The notes under the pieces were generated by a model. The model was given only the letters and a program-made list of their open reading frames with translations, was not told the DNA's origin and made no database searches. Below, piece by piece: positions 36,932-49,095 of a stretch of DNA of 64,000 bases. The position numbers and the translations under genes were made by a program. Origin of the DNA: Promerops cafer. Taxonomy: Eukaryota; Chordata; Aves; Passeriformes; Nectariniidae. Position 1 is the first letter of the stretch, and each line of letters starts with the position of its first letter. The DNA lies in assembly GCA_013398275.1 (NCBI GenBank), contig VZSE01014927.1, positions 434,906 through 498,905 of the forward strand, given 5' to 3'.

Positions 36932-37689
36932 CTGGAACAAAATAAAGAGATGCTTACCATATTTCAGGAGGGATGTGAAAGCCAAGATGGCTCAGTATCA
37001 CATGCAACACAAACGGTGACTTCACCGAGGTGACACATCTCAGAAGCTGCTAGTCTTTTCAGGTGGCTGGCTCGAAAAACACTAACAGCCTCTGACTTCA
37101 CATGAGTACTTGAAAATCATCCAGCAAATTTTGGAAAAACCAAACCACCAAAAAGCAAACAAAAATGTTTTGGTTGTTTATAAAATCTTTATCTGCCTCT
37201 TAAAATCTAGGCACCAAAGTCTTCCAAATCAGCTTCTTCTTATCAGTTTTTGCAGTCAGTTTGCAGTAACTGAAATGACAACTTTGCTCAGACTGCAATC
37301 CAAGAGGAATGTGATAAATATAGTATATTGGAAGCAAGTCCAAATGAAAAATAACATAAGTTAGTAGCCCTCGCAATACTAAATAAGCTGCAGGAAAAAG
37401 ATGTTTAACATAAGCTTTTTAAAATCAGGATATAACAGAAGTCACAGCCTGTAAACCAGAGATTTGTCATTCATGCCCACTCAGAGACATGTATCTACAA
37501 GTTTGGATGAGATTTTTAATATACTTATAAAGTTCATTTGAAAGAAGCCCAAAGTTTTTGAAAACTAAACTTTTTTTTTGAGATATAAAGTTAACTTATA
37601 TGATTGTTAATATCTGAGATAGTTCAGGCAGCTGGTATTTCAAGCCAAAGCAGGACATTTTCTGCTAGTGGATAATTGTATTTTGAACA

Positions 37690-37957
37690 AGGATGCTCAG
37701 TGTGACCCAGCACTGTGCACTCACAGCCCAGAGAGCCAAAGGTGTCCTGGGCTGCATCCAGAGCCCCGTGGGCAGCAGGGCAGGGAGGGGATTCTGCCCC
37801 TCTGCTCTGCTCTGCTGAGACCCACCTGGAGCACTGCATCCAGCTCTGGGCTCCCAGCACAGGAGGGACACAGACCTGCTGGAGTGAGCCCAGAGCAGGA
37901 ACTGGAACTAGATGATCTTCAGGGTCCCCTCCAACCCAAACGATTCTATGATTTATA
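37690..37957 (+). mobile_element. CR1 LINE 3' fragment with internal deletion
   Basis: The left part, about 37690-37900, matches the CR1 stretch with cctgggctgcatccagagcc, tctgcccctctgctctgctc and gcactgcatccagctctggg. It then jumps, after gtgagcccagag, to the extreme 3' tail (ctagatgatcttcagggtcc, then aacgattctatgattt). About 350 bp of the usual CR1 3' region is therefore missing. The copy is fairly well preserved, which suggests it is younger than most in this window. Confidence 0.9.
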
Positions 37958-38099
37958 CTTGGACTTAAACCAAGGTCGGGGGTCTTCATGAGACACCTCC
38001 AGAAAATATAGGTGAAAAAAAATGGTTGTCAGAAGGATCTCAGAGGTGGCTGAGTGATGCCTCTCGATCAGGTTTCTGTTCAAAGACTACTACCATTAC

Positions 38100-38330
38100 A
38101 CCCAGAAGAAAAGGAAATTTACATAGTTTACATCGTGTATGTAAACAGGCCATTTGCACATGATTCATAAATGTCTTATTTATGATTCATTAAGCACTAT
38201 GTAAATGTGTGAACCAAGAGGGTTTTTTCAGAGCACGTTACAGAGCAGATGTAACTAATTTGAATAAATATATGTAAATATCTAAATAATTTTTTAAATT
38301 TAATTTATTTTTTTTAGTGTACAGGTTAAC
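38100..38330. promoter_or_regulatory. AT-rich block with paired forkhead-like and other dyads
   Basis: Two perfect inverted repeats lie 20 bp apart: GTTTACAT/ATGTAAAC at 38126-38146 and CATAAAT/ATTTATG at 38166-38184. GTAAACA is the forkhead core. The phrase tatgtaaa recurs at about 38209 and 38271. The block lies just 3' of a CR1 copy but is not CR1. Confidence 0.35.
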
Positions 38331-39861
38331 CTAAAGCTGAACAAAACACTGGTTTGCAATAACCCTTTTCTGGCTGACTAATTGGGCAATTCATGTCACT
38401 TTTGTTCACTGAGAAATCACTGGAGTAGGCAATCTGTTCTGCTTCAAACCAGTGTTTGATCAAAATTCTCCTCTCCAAGATGCACCTGCACATTGGCAAA
38501 TTACTTTACAGCCTTGGATGTGAATAATTTTTCATGCAGTGGCTATTGAATGAGGATATTAGGAGCTTTCAACCCTGCAGTTGAGTTATCCACGACAACG
38601 AAAAGTGTACTGCCCACAGAAAAACAGGAATTATGTTGCCTTCACCTAGGTTGTTCAACTGGTAGGAAAAACTGGTTTAGGGAGATACAGGTACACTTCT
38701 GATAGGTGAGAAAAACAGAAGTAGCCTTCTGATAGACCCATTAAAGCAAGAAGTATTCCTACTTTATGTTGAAATTGGTTATGCAGAGAGGCATTTTGAG
38801 GTCTTTGCTGGCAATGAAAAGTTCAGATTGTAGTGGTGCACAAAGCCCCACCTAACACCATGCAGCTTGCAGGTTGTCCCCACCTCACAAGAAGGTGATT
38901 CAAACACCTGAAAGGCTTGTTTTCCCAATGGCCAAAGTGTCCTGCAGAAGACACTCCAAGATGTGAGGTACAAGCCTGAGAGAAGCAGCTGCTGAAGTTC
39001 ACTGTGTGCTCTGGGGAGTATCCTTCAGTCTAGGGCACGACAGAGCCTTAGGAAACGAGTCCAGTCCTAAGTCCAAAGGTTCCCCAGATATTGGAAGAAA
39101 ACCTACCTAGCAAATGGGACCACCTTCCTGCAAGATTTTTTAGGAAGGGGGCAGATCAGCTGGAAAGAACTAGGAACATGACTGGCAAAAGGTTTTGCCT
39201 AGAAACTTTGTGTCTGTTAAATACTTCCAGCACAACAGAAAAATGTTATATTGTTCTTTGTACAGCTTTCCCCGTTTCAAATAAGCTGTCTCAGCAAAAG
39301 CACTCCTATGGCTGTGTAACTGTTTTCACTGGACTTTTTGCTAATATAAATGTATCATTTAAAAAAAATATCACATCCTTCCTCTGTCAGCAAAACTCTC
39401 TAGTGTGGAACTGGCCTGAAACTGCCTTGTCTGGACTAGTTTATGCAAAGCTAAAACTAGGTGTTTTAGGAACTGCTCAAATTATTATTTCTACATCCCC
39501 CCAGCCCACATCTTTGCAGCACACTGGGACTGTACTGGCTGGCAGATGATGTGGTGCTTTGGTGAGGTGCCCATGAGATGGTCATCTGACCATCAGGGGC
39601 AGGCTCTGTCAAAGGGAGAATCAGCTTCCCCAGGAACTGCTGGTCCAGGGGAGATGGTGTGAAGGTGATCCCCACGGACAGCCACTGCTTGGACATCACC
39701 TCCAACCCCATCTCCAAGCCAACATTCTGTCTCCCTCCTGAAAAACAGCACCCCTTGAAGTCAGGAGAATCATTTGTTATATCTGGCATCTCAGAACTCT
39801 ACACAATCCCATTCTAGACTGATAAAAAATGAGTTGATTTAACAAGTTTTTTTTTTTTTTT

Positions 39862-39862
39862 N
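39862..39862. other. Undetermined base after a T run
   Basis: A single N directly follows a T homopolymer, a typical base-calling failure. Confidence 0.99.
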
Positions 39863-42019
39863 AGTATCTATAGGAAAGTGCTGCATTTGCCTCTCACATC
39901 CCAGCTCTTTCAGGGAACTTAACACTGTGTTTTAACAACACTTGTTACATATCCTGAGTAGGAAAAGAGAGACCAGCAGAAGGCACCATTCAACATGTTC
40001 CAGGTCTTGGCTAATGAGTTTATCCTCTAGTGGTCTTTTATGAGCCTCTTACACCCTGGGCATCATCATGCACTACTCTTCCACACCCCAGACAAAAAAC
40101 TGGCATGCCATGCACCAAGACAACTACTTCTGGTTTGTTAATATGTCTAAAAAAGGCCATGAGTTTGCAAGAATAAAATGAAGAGGGGATGTGCTGATGT
40201 CATCAAGGTGTGTCTTCAGCACGTGTGCACATCACTGGTGCTCCTCACCAGTTGTTTCCAGTGTCCTCTAGTGAGATTTGAGGGCACTACATCCTACAAA
40301 AATCTGCGTTTTAGGCTGCACACAAGCCTGGAGCAGTCCTAGATCCCTAAGCTCTGCCTGCCTGTAGGGTCCATCTCTACCAACAATAATCCACCCATAT
40401 CACCATCCTGAGTCCCGTGCTTCCTCCTTTTTCAGTGAGACATTGTTCCAACTAAATGTGTCTCAGGATCCACACCTGAATTTCAGAGCACTGGGCAGAC
40501 TCAGTCTCCTATCTCCTCCATTGCCAGGCTCAATGCTTAATGCCATTTCAGACTGTGGGACTGTGGGGCAAAAACCCTTCAGAACAGGCTTCCTAAGACA
40601 TGGGTCCCTGACCAAAGCGAACACACAGTCAAGGAGAACAGAAATATCACTGTCCAGGGCAGAAGAGAAGGATGAAAAGAGGCCAGGCATGAGCCCATGA
40701 TCTGGGATGTCCCCAGCATGAGCTGTGGACATGACCTTGTGGTCCAACCTAAACTGGTGTGTGGCCACAGAGAGGCAGCTGTACCTTGCAGTACCACACA
40801 GCCTTGCTCAATGAAGATGGGCACCAGGGAGTAGCATCCACCACCTCCTCCCTGTGAGGGGAATGAAGACAGTGAGCTTGCTCAGCGTGTCTAAGAATGG
40901 GTGTGATGAAAGAAGCCTATTCCATGTAGCCTCCTCAAGGCCACACATGGCTGTGCATCAAGTATTCAATCATATCTGAGAGTCTTCCCTTTGCTTTTGT
41001 GAGGAACAACCTGACCAAATTTCTGTCTCCCAAGTCACAATTTCAGTTTCTATCTCATCTGAGGACTCCTCATTAACCTTGCTGCACCACTAGGAGCAGT
41101 GACACTGCCCTGCAACATCCCAACTGAATATGGTGTCCATGTGAGCCTCTCCTCCTCATGCTTTTGTCTTCCCTCATTATTGTACACCGCATTATCAGTC
41201 TTTTTCTACAAGCTGAGTCCATCATGCCCACTTTGCTGTGGAAATGTCCAACCATGGGTGGATATTTTTGTGTGTGATGGCACCCAGGAGAGCCAAGGAG
41301 GTTTTTGCTGGTGAATTCTGATAATACTGAAAATTAGGTTCCTCTCAGGTCTGCCCCATTTTGCCATAAACAAATAACAACAGTGACAGAAGGTACCAGC
41401 CCAAGATCCTCACAGGGGGACAGGAAGGGAGAGAAAGACCACTGCAATGGTAAATCAGAGTTCCCAGAGATGTCCCTTTGGTGACATTTCCAACACCCCT
41501 GTGGAAACAGGCTTCCCTCTTCCTGACTGCTCTGCCAGGACTGGAGGCTTGTGCCTGTCAGGAAAAGCTGGCTGCAAGGCACCGTGGTGAAGAAACGCAA
41601 CTTGTCAGATAAATATACTGCATCTATAGACCTCCCTGCAGTGTTTATATGCAGCCTTGGCACCTTCCCCAGCGCAAATAGGGGTTAAATTATTCCCTGT
41701 TCTATTTGTATTTAAATGTTATGTTTCCATGATGAGTGTAAGGCAGAGGTGTCAGATGGGCCCGGGTGAAGGAGGCGGCACACGTGAAAGGTGAAATAAC
41801 AGAGCACTGCAAACCAAGTGCTGAAAGGAGATGGGAAGGGGGGACACTGGAGCGAGGGGGAGAAGGGGGAGGATGGGCACTAATTAAAGAGACAGCAGGG
41901 ACAATGAGATGCAGGATGTTTGACCCTCTGTGGAGCAAGAGGACAAGAACAAGAATCACAGCAATTGTGGAGGGACTGGGGGAAAATTAGGGTCACTCGC
42001 AGGGAGACATGACACAGGA

Positions 42020-42290
42020 TTGTGTTTATCCAGATAGCTCTCGCTAATGTATGTGTGTGCGTGGGGGTACATTTAGATAAGAGTATATAAATACACTTGT
42101 GTTCTCATATTCCTCATGCAAAACAAAGAGGTTGAATCCTTGTGTCGGGAAAGCGCAAACCGGCTTTACCACCTAGAACTTCCGAGGCCTTGGAAATAAA
42201 GAGGGACAGATTTACCATCTCTGTGTCCCACGCTAATTTATATAGCTAATAATTATTTGTCCCTGCTGCTATTCCCCTCCTTCCCAAGCA
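42020..42290. promoter_or_regulatory. Candidate conserved non-coding block
   Basis: Mixed sequence with CpG (gtgtcgggaaagcgcaaacc, cttccgaggcc) followed by dense AT-rich homeodomain cores (cgctaatttatatagctaat). It lies next to, but separate from, the CR1 at 42441. Confidence 0.4.
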
Positions 42291-42440
42291 TGCTTGCACA
42301 CACAGAGGGGGAGCAGCTGCAGTGCCTTGGTCCTGGCACTGGGAAGGCCTTTAAGCTCATCTGCTTGGCACCACAACACAACAAACAAGCAGCCTGGAGA
42401 AGTTTTCTATGCAGGTGTGGGTAAGAAGAAAAGCTGGTGC

Positions 42441-43030
42441 ATAGGACCAAGTAGCTCAGAGCCTTGTCCAACAGGATCTTGAAAGTTTCCAGAAATGAGA
42501 AACCTATAACCCCTCTGGGCAGCCTATGTCTTTGTTTCACTAACTTCTCGGTTAAAGAAAAAAAAAAAAAAAAAAAATTTCTTTGTATCTAGAGTGAATT
42601 TGTTCTTGTTTGAAAAGTAGGAGCCCTTATCCTGTTGGTACTGGCTATATTCAGAAGTCTGTCCTCACCTCTCATAAGCATCCTAAAGTATTTAAATAAG
42701 GTCTGCCTAAAGCCTTCTCTTCTCCTGGCTGAAAAATCCCAATTCTCTCAGCCTGTCTTCATAGCAGAGGTCTTCAGACTCCTGATTATCTCTGTGGCCT
42801 CCTCTGGATACTCTACAACAGGTCCACACCCTTCTTATGGTAGGGGCCCCAGAGCTGGATGTAGCAGTCTCAAAACCACAAAAACAGCCTCACAGAAACA
42901 GAACAGAGGGGCAGAACCACCTGCCTCAACTTTCTTTTGATGAAGTCCAGGACAGGGCTGGTTTCTGGGCTGCAAGAGCCCATTGCTGACTGTTGTCCAG
43001 CCTTTCATCCAGAAGAGCTCTCAACTCAAA
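42441..43030 (-). mobile_element. CR1 LINE internal/3' fragment interrupted by an A-tract
   Basis: The plus strand shows the complement of CR1: cttctcttctcctggctgaa, tctcagcctgtcttcatagc, ggccccagagctggatgtag and ggggcagaaccacctgcctc in order. A 21-base A run at about 42558-42578 sits where CR1 normally has a short sequence after gttaaagaa. The extreme 3' tail is missing. The element lies on the minus strand, sense with CELF4. Confidence 0.85.
42558..42578. repeat. A homopolymer, about 21 bases
   Basis: A pure A run within the CR1 fragment at 42441-43030. It could be an expanded A-rich segment of the element or the tail of a second insertion. Confidence 0.9.
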
Positions 43031-43426
43031 GCAGTGGGACCAGGCATATGCCAAAAATCACAGTGGTGAAAAAGAGCCATAAACCTGGGTTTCTTTCAGA
43101 CAGTCATGACCAAGGAATCCTCCACAGGGCAAAGAAGAAAGAAGGCATTTCATAGAAGAAGGGTGAGCTGCAGATGCCCTGAAGGTTATGAAAGTTTGGT
43201 TTGAGCTCTGAACTCAAATCTGCAAGCTCAAACCTGTCATTCTCTTGAGCCAGGGTGCCCCGCCACTCCCCTTAACCTGTGCTAATCAGGTGATCAATAA
43301 GCTAAAAGCAGGGCATTTCCCAGGGCCTGGGTTTCACACTCCTATTGCCATTTTCACAGCAGTCCTACAGTTACGTGATGATGATTACCACCCTTTCCAC
43401 AGGGGAAGTGATTATGAATTCTGTTG

Positions 43427-43447
43427 TAGCTAATTGTAAATTAGCTA
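43427..43447. promoter_or_regulatory. Perfect inverted TAGCTAAT pair
   Basis: TAGCTAAT at 43427-43434 and ATTAGCTA at 43440-43447, separated by five bases. This is a symmetric arrangement of two TAAT homeodomain cores. Confidence 0.4.
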
Positions 43448-44347
43448 ATTATCTTCTCCGTGGTACCTTGCTGGAAAATACATGAACCTTGTAAAATAGA
43501 GGTGCTTCAAAAATTAGGATGGGGGAAAAATCCAACAAGATTCAAAAGCCCAAACAACAGAAACATAGTGCTACCTAACTCCAAACAATAGCAAACAAAC
43601 CATCCTTCCACCTGCAGATCCTCTTTGGCCCCTTTTCCTTCCTCCTCCTCGTATCAAACAACATCCTCAAGGGGCTAATTCTGCTGCAGGCTTTAAAATG
43701 TTTGCTGAGTTCACCTCTTCCTTGCAGCTGGGTGTTGTGGGGCATCCCTAATCACATCTTAGCAGAACTGATTTCTTTGCACTGATCTCTCTCCCTCCTC
43801 CCTCCCTGGTTTGCTTTTACTTAACAGATCCTTTATATCCCATACGTTAGCAGATATGATTGCACAGCTGCTGGTCTCCAACTGCTGGAGACAGAGGCTT
43901 TGAGACACCCGGGCTAGAGAGAATAACAGCTAATCTGAACAGCTGTGTGATGGGGACAAGTGCAAATGAATATAAGCCCAGGTGTGGGAGCATAATTCTC
44001 CCGTGCAAAGAAGGAAGCTTCATCCCACAGGCGCGTTACTCTCCACTGTTGCATGTCAAAACCTTAGTTTGAAGGATTTCTCTTACTTAATTGCTTGGCT
44101 GCACTCTGAGCCTTGACTTGGACATGGATCCTGTAAACAGAGTGAAAGAACAGCTGAACAAGAGACAGAGGGTCTGTCTGACTCTGCTGTCTCTGGCAAC
44201 AGCCAGTTGTGGATATCTAGGGAAGAGTAAAAGAATGGGGAATTTTGTGGATTCCCCCAGTATTCTCCTAGAATTCGGTGCTCTGCAATTCAGGGAATTC
44301 TGGAGGCTGCAGGTTTTTTTTGTTTTGTTTTTCATATGTAGTAGTTT

Positions 44348-44389
44348 CTGAAGTGTCTTTCTTTGATGCTGAAGTGTCTTTCTTTGATG
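44348..44389. repeat. Perfect 21-bp tandem duplication
   Basis: The 21-base unit beginning ctgaagtgtctttctttgat is present twice head to tail with no difference, which suggests a recent local duplication. Confidence 0.92.
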
Positions 44390-47149
44390 TAATTGTTCAG
44401 TGGACTTTTGAACCCATGTGCGCTTGCGAGCATCCAGCACATCCTGCAGCGAGACTTAAGCACGCACTGAGTTAGGAACTTCTTCCTTCTGATTATTTTC
44501 AACACACCAAAAACTATTTTCAATAGATAGAACCTAGATCTTGCTTTGGGAAAGAGTGGAAATCATTCCTGATCCAGTTATGGAAGAGTGGACCCATGAG
44601 GATATTCAAGAGCTTGGCTGAAGTTCTTTTCTGTAACATTTCAGACTGGTTTTTGGGACTCCTGAGTCCCATCTTAAGCTGTGCTTTGGAAACTCGGGAA
44701 AGCAAAACCACTTTTCTCTTAGAGTGATTTGTTATTCCTGGTACCAAAGAGATGGATGACTGTGCAGTTACTGTTATTAAATACTTATATCTCTGCCAAG
44801 GACAGCGGCCTCAGTGGAAATATGGGCTACATAAATTACCCAGTGAAAAAGGCAGCCTCAGTTTCCCAACCTGCAAAAAGACTAATTGGTGTTTGCAACA
44901 GGCAAAACGGGGCACTGGTGAGGTTTGCCATACTCCAGGAGCACATGTAGCCCTGGCAGAAGTAATGAAATGTAACTGTCAGGCTGGGAGTCAGATCTGT
45001 GGCTGAACCCTACAATGGTTTCTATCAGATTTAAGTGGCTGGACCTTTCCCAACTCTTTTTCATGCAAGAGCATGGGGGTAAGTCAAGGCAGGGTTTAGT
45101 CCTCAATAAAAGCCTACTTTTGTAAATTACAATGACTGTGAATCTTGGAGTCATCTTATAGGGAGAAATTTTCATGTCCTGCAGTAGTGTGACTCTTAAA
45201 GACAGTGGAGCAGTGATCAAGGTGCTTGTGTCCAAGAGAACACAGATGTTGGCTGCTGTTGGCCCTGTGAGAAACTGGAAAGAAAATTAACTTTTTGCCA
45301 GATGTTGAACCCAATGTCTAAGATTATCTTTTTTAATTAAGCATGACTGGGCCTTTTCTTTTCTTTCAGTGTCCTAGTCTATATTACAGTCCTACCTTCC
45401 TGAGAAAAGACGTGCTATACATGGAACTGGAAGAGGTCCTTGATGTGCAGCAGCTGTAAACCACATCCAGGTATTGTCTGGGAGAGCAAGCGTATGAGCA
45501 GGATGGAAAAAGTGCAGAGCCATGATGAAAAATGGAAGGAGATGGAGAAGACTGTTCAGAGCAGGAGGGTGGGTGAGGTTTGGGTTTGGCTGCTCTGTGC
45601 TGCTTTAGCAACACCCGCTGTGCACCAGCACTGAAGTGAAACCCAAACGCGAACCGAGAGCCTCATCTGGGCAGTTCAGATGAAAACACACTCAGGCTTC
45701 CTCTGTGCACTTGGGGTATGGACAAAACTTTGGCCATGGGCCAAGCAAACCCTGCCATGAAGACATAGCCTAAACGATTCTAACAGCAGACTCTTCTTGT
45801 ACAGCTGCGAACATTATAACCCCAAGACAAATATCTGTAGTTCTGACTTGCTGAACAGCACCATCACAACTGTCCACTGCCAAGAGATGCTATTCCCTGT
45901 GCAGATCTTAAATGACAGGTTTTATGGTGTTTGATATTGAGCCGGGAAAACGACTTGAAAAGATCCATTTCATTTGTAGCCCTTGCTTAGGAAAGCTGTT
46001 GGTGAGAAAAGTCTAAAACCCCATGCCAGGCAAAGCATAAAGCCTCTGCCTCTGAACTGTGCCCCACAGCTCACAATTCTTCTTAGTTGTTATCTGAAAC
46101 ACACAACTGGAATATTTTTGAGAATTGTTTCTGAGGCAATGCTTTTTAGGAAAAGACTTGGGAGTCAAAATCTGGTCTTTCTAAACTCAACCTATAGCCT
46201 AAACACACACTTTCTTTCCACAATTCTGCCACAACAGTAAGAATATCTGAATCCAAATCAACCTTTCAATCATGAAAAAAAGGTTAAATGAGACCTCTTT
46301 CCCTAGCTATTAGCAGCCTGTTTTTACAGTTCCCATTTCTCAGGAACAGCCCTGGAAAAGTTCTTGGGAGAAAGCACCTAAGGAGACCCAGCATGGAAGA
46401 GCAGATGTGCTATGACTAAACTTCACAGGAATTTGCATGACTGTTTAGGATCATTCCTCCTGTGAATCCACAAATATTATCTCGGCCCAGTTTGATGGAT
46501 TTCCAGAAGAAGAAGGAGATGGAGGAGAAGACTGTCTTGTACTATCAAATGACACCTCAAAGGAACACTGATTTATACTTTTGCACTCATCTTTCAGAGG
46601 CAGCTCAGATTTGAATACAACTCCTATTGCCTTTGGTTCTGGGGAATTTAACAGTTCTTAATTCCTATGTGTAACATCCCCTTTTCACTCTGTGGCCACA
46701 CAAAGTTGAGGCTGAGCCTGAAGGGCCATTTGGTTTTCACACCCATTCAGAGCAAAGCTTAGAAGCTTCTTGACAAACTCCGGAGTGTCAGTGGTGTCAA
46801 GACTGGTATGTCAGGAAAATAAGTTTCAGTTCCTAAACTCATCTCACTGGTGATCTGTCGAAGCTTTGAAACCCTTTCCAGAAGCCTAGAAGGCCAAGAC
46901 ATTAATCTGTGGTAGCACGCCAGCCTTGAGCACTGAGGACTATTGAAACAGTGTAGGCATGGGCAGGAAGGGGGGTGGGAAGGACATATTTTGTCTTGCA
47001 GGAGTTGGGACGACATTTCAGATCAAATTAAACTTCAGTTTTTAAAGACTTCAGTGGAGGTAATTGAAACACTTCCTCACAATTGCCTGAACCTAAGTGT
47101 TATCTCTCTTTTCCTCTGTATATCATCCCTTTTCCCCCAAGCCTGAGAC

Positions 47150-47470
47150 AGCCCCACACGGCCACAGCCTCCTTAATATTAAAGACGGTGATTAAATGGG
47201 ATTCGCCAAAAGACAAAGGGCTGAAAACCTGCCAATTGTTAATCCCTCCTTTGCTGTGCTTAAAAATTCCATTTTCTTCATTTGAAGAAAGGAGGGGGGG
47301 AAGAAAAGAGAATTATACGTCTATGTCTAATTTAAATTCTGGTGTCGCGGGTCCTGTTCCCTTCTCCCTCTCTTGACGTCTGAATATATTCCTTTATTAC
47401 CATTATTACAGCTTTCTGATTGCATTAAAATTCATCCACACGCTTCTCTCCACATTCCACTTTTCTTTTG
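47150..47470. promoter_or_regulatory. Candidate conserved non-coding block
   Basis: Non-repetitive stretch with AT-rich factor-like sites (ccttaatattaaagacggtg, ccaattgttaatccctcc, tgcattaaaattcatcc) mixed with CpG sites (gattcgcc, ggtgtcgcgggtcc, cttgacgtctg). Among the strongest enhancer-like textures in the window. Confidence 0.4.
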
Positions 47471-48854
47471 CCAGTTTTTTTGCTAATTCCCTTTTTCTCT
47501 CTCCCCTTTTCTCCCCACTTTCAAATTATACAGAATGTCATTAAAGATCTCCACAAAATGCCTCAACTCCCTTCTCTATTGCTTTTATAAACTTGCTGGG
47601 TTTTTTTTTTTTCCTCTCCATCCCCTCATCTGCAAACAAAGAAAATGAAGAAAAGGCAAAAGAAAACAATAATAATAAAGGAATCCAAGCAGCACGTCTC
47701 AGAGGTCTCAATAACACCTTTCCTACTTCATGCAGCTCTTAGCCTAATGTTCACTTCAGTTATGAAGCTGTATTTCATACAGAAGTTTTGTGCATTTTTT
47801 GTTTGATGATGTACCTGGAATCCTTAGTTAAAATCAAAAGTGGAGTTTGCCAGGCTGTTTTTATGAGCATGTAAAGAGATAGTCTTGCCTGTAACTGTAA
47901 TTAGAAGATTGGGGGAAAAAAATAATTTCACCCTGCTTTATGGAGCAAGAGCTGAAATCCTGTAAGGATTTGCTTATGGATGAGAGCAGTGGAGCTGGGC
48001 ATGCAGTGCATGTGGCTAGTTGCAGGTAAATAGTACAAGACCTGAACCCCCATAGGATCCACCCAGTTAATCCTTCAGACATCCCCTGACTGTTAGGACA
48101 CCCTAACAGTGACTTTTTTCCCCCACAAGGCAGGTCACCTAAAAAGACAGCATGACTTTTGTTAAACCAGTTCTGCTCTGTCTAGGTGGAAGTCTCATTT
48201 GGAAGATTTTATTGGTAAAAATGAAGGTGAGAACTGGACTCTGCTTCCATATAAAACACACCTGCATATGGGCAGCTGAACAATAAGGTGGAGGCACATG
48301 ACGTAGTGCCAGTGTGATTAGGCTGGGGTGTCTGATCATCCCAACCTGTCCTTGTGACTCTCCTAGCCCAGCTGGCAGGAAGAAGCTGCTATTATGAAAC
48401 TTTAATTCATTCTTGCCAGCTCTTCTCAGGGTGCCTAAGTAGGTTTTTTGTTATTGTTGGTAGTTTTATGTTTGGTTGTTTTTTGGGGTTTTTTTGCTAT
48501 TACTTTTGCTGCTGTCACCCTCAATTACACTGATATAATGAAATGACTGAAACTAGATGAAAAATGGATTTTTTTTCTGTAAGAAATACTGATGTCTCAA
48601 AAAATGTACTTCCACTTTGAATTGGAGAGGCCAAAGTTCTTGTGAAATGGAAATTCTTCAGTTGTGAAATGTTACAGGGTATTGTCTCAGAGGAATAGAA
48701 AGCCTTTGTCTTAATAACCTCAAAACATAAAATATATAAAGCAGAATAGCTGTGGTTTTCAGCCAGACAAAAGAAAGTATATTTTCACACACTATATGAA
48801 TAAATAAAAGACATTTCTGTCATGGGATGTTGCTGAACGCAAAAGTCATAAATT

Positions 48855-49095
48855 AGCTCCAAGGCGAATGAGACAGATTAGTGGTGGTTATGTCCACTCA
48901 GTTCTATAAAACATGAATATCCAGATGCAAAATCTATCTTAGTCACTAAACCTCTGTCTGCTGGAAGCCAGAGGGTATTAGGGGGAGGATCACTCTTCAT
49001 AAAAGCCTTGTTCCTACTGTTTCTAATGGGCACTGTTGGAACAGAGGATGCTGGACTAGACAAGCCTTTGGTCTAACTCAGAATGGAGGCTAGTG
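48855..49095 (+). mobile_element. Old CR1-like LINE 3' tail (reptile type)
   Basis: The end reads gaacagaggatgctggacta, gacaagcctttggtctaact and cagaatggaggct. This follows the reptile-type CR1 ending in which a get-one's-bearings phrase of the form gggctagatggaccnttggtctgacccagtatgg is diagnostic. Divergence is high, consistent with an insertion older than the modern bird radiation. Confidence 0.5.

Noticed and set aside
39091..39549. 152-codon plus-strand open frame
   Set aside because: No domain or splice context; chance frame.
48450..48510. T/G-rich stretch as a CELF-binding GU-rich site
   Set aside because: The GT-rich reading is on the plus strand; the CELF4 transcript carries the complement, which is A/C-rich.
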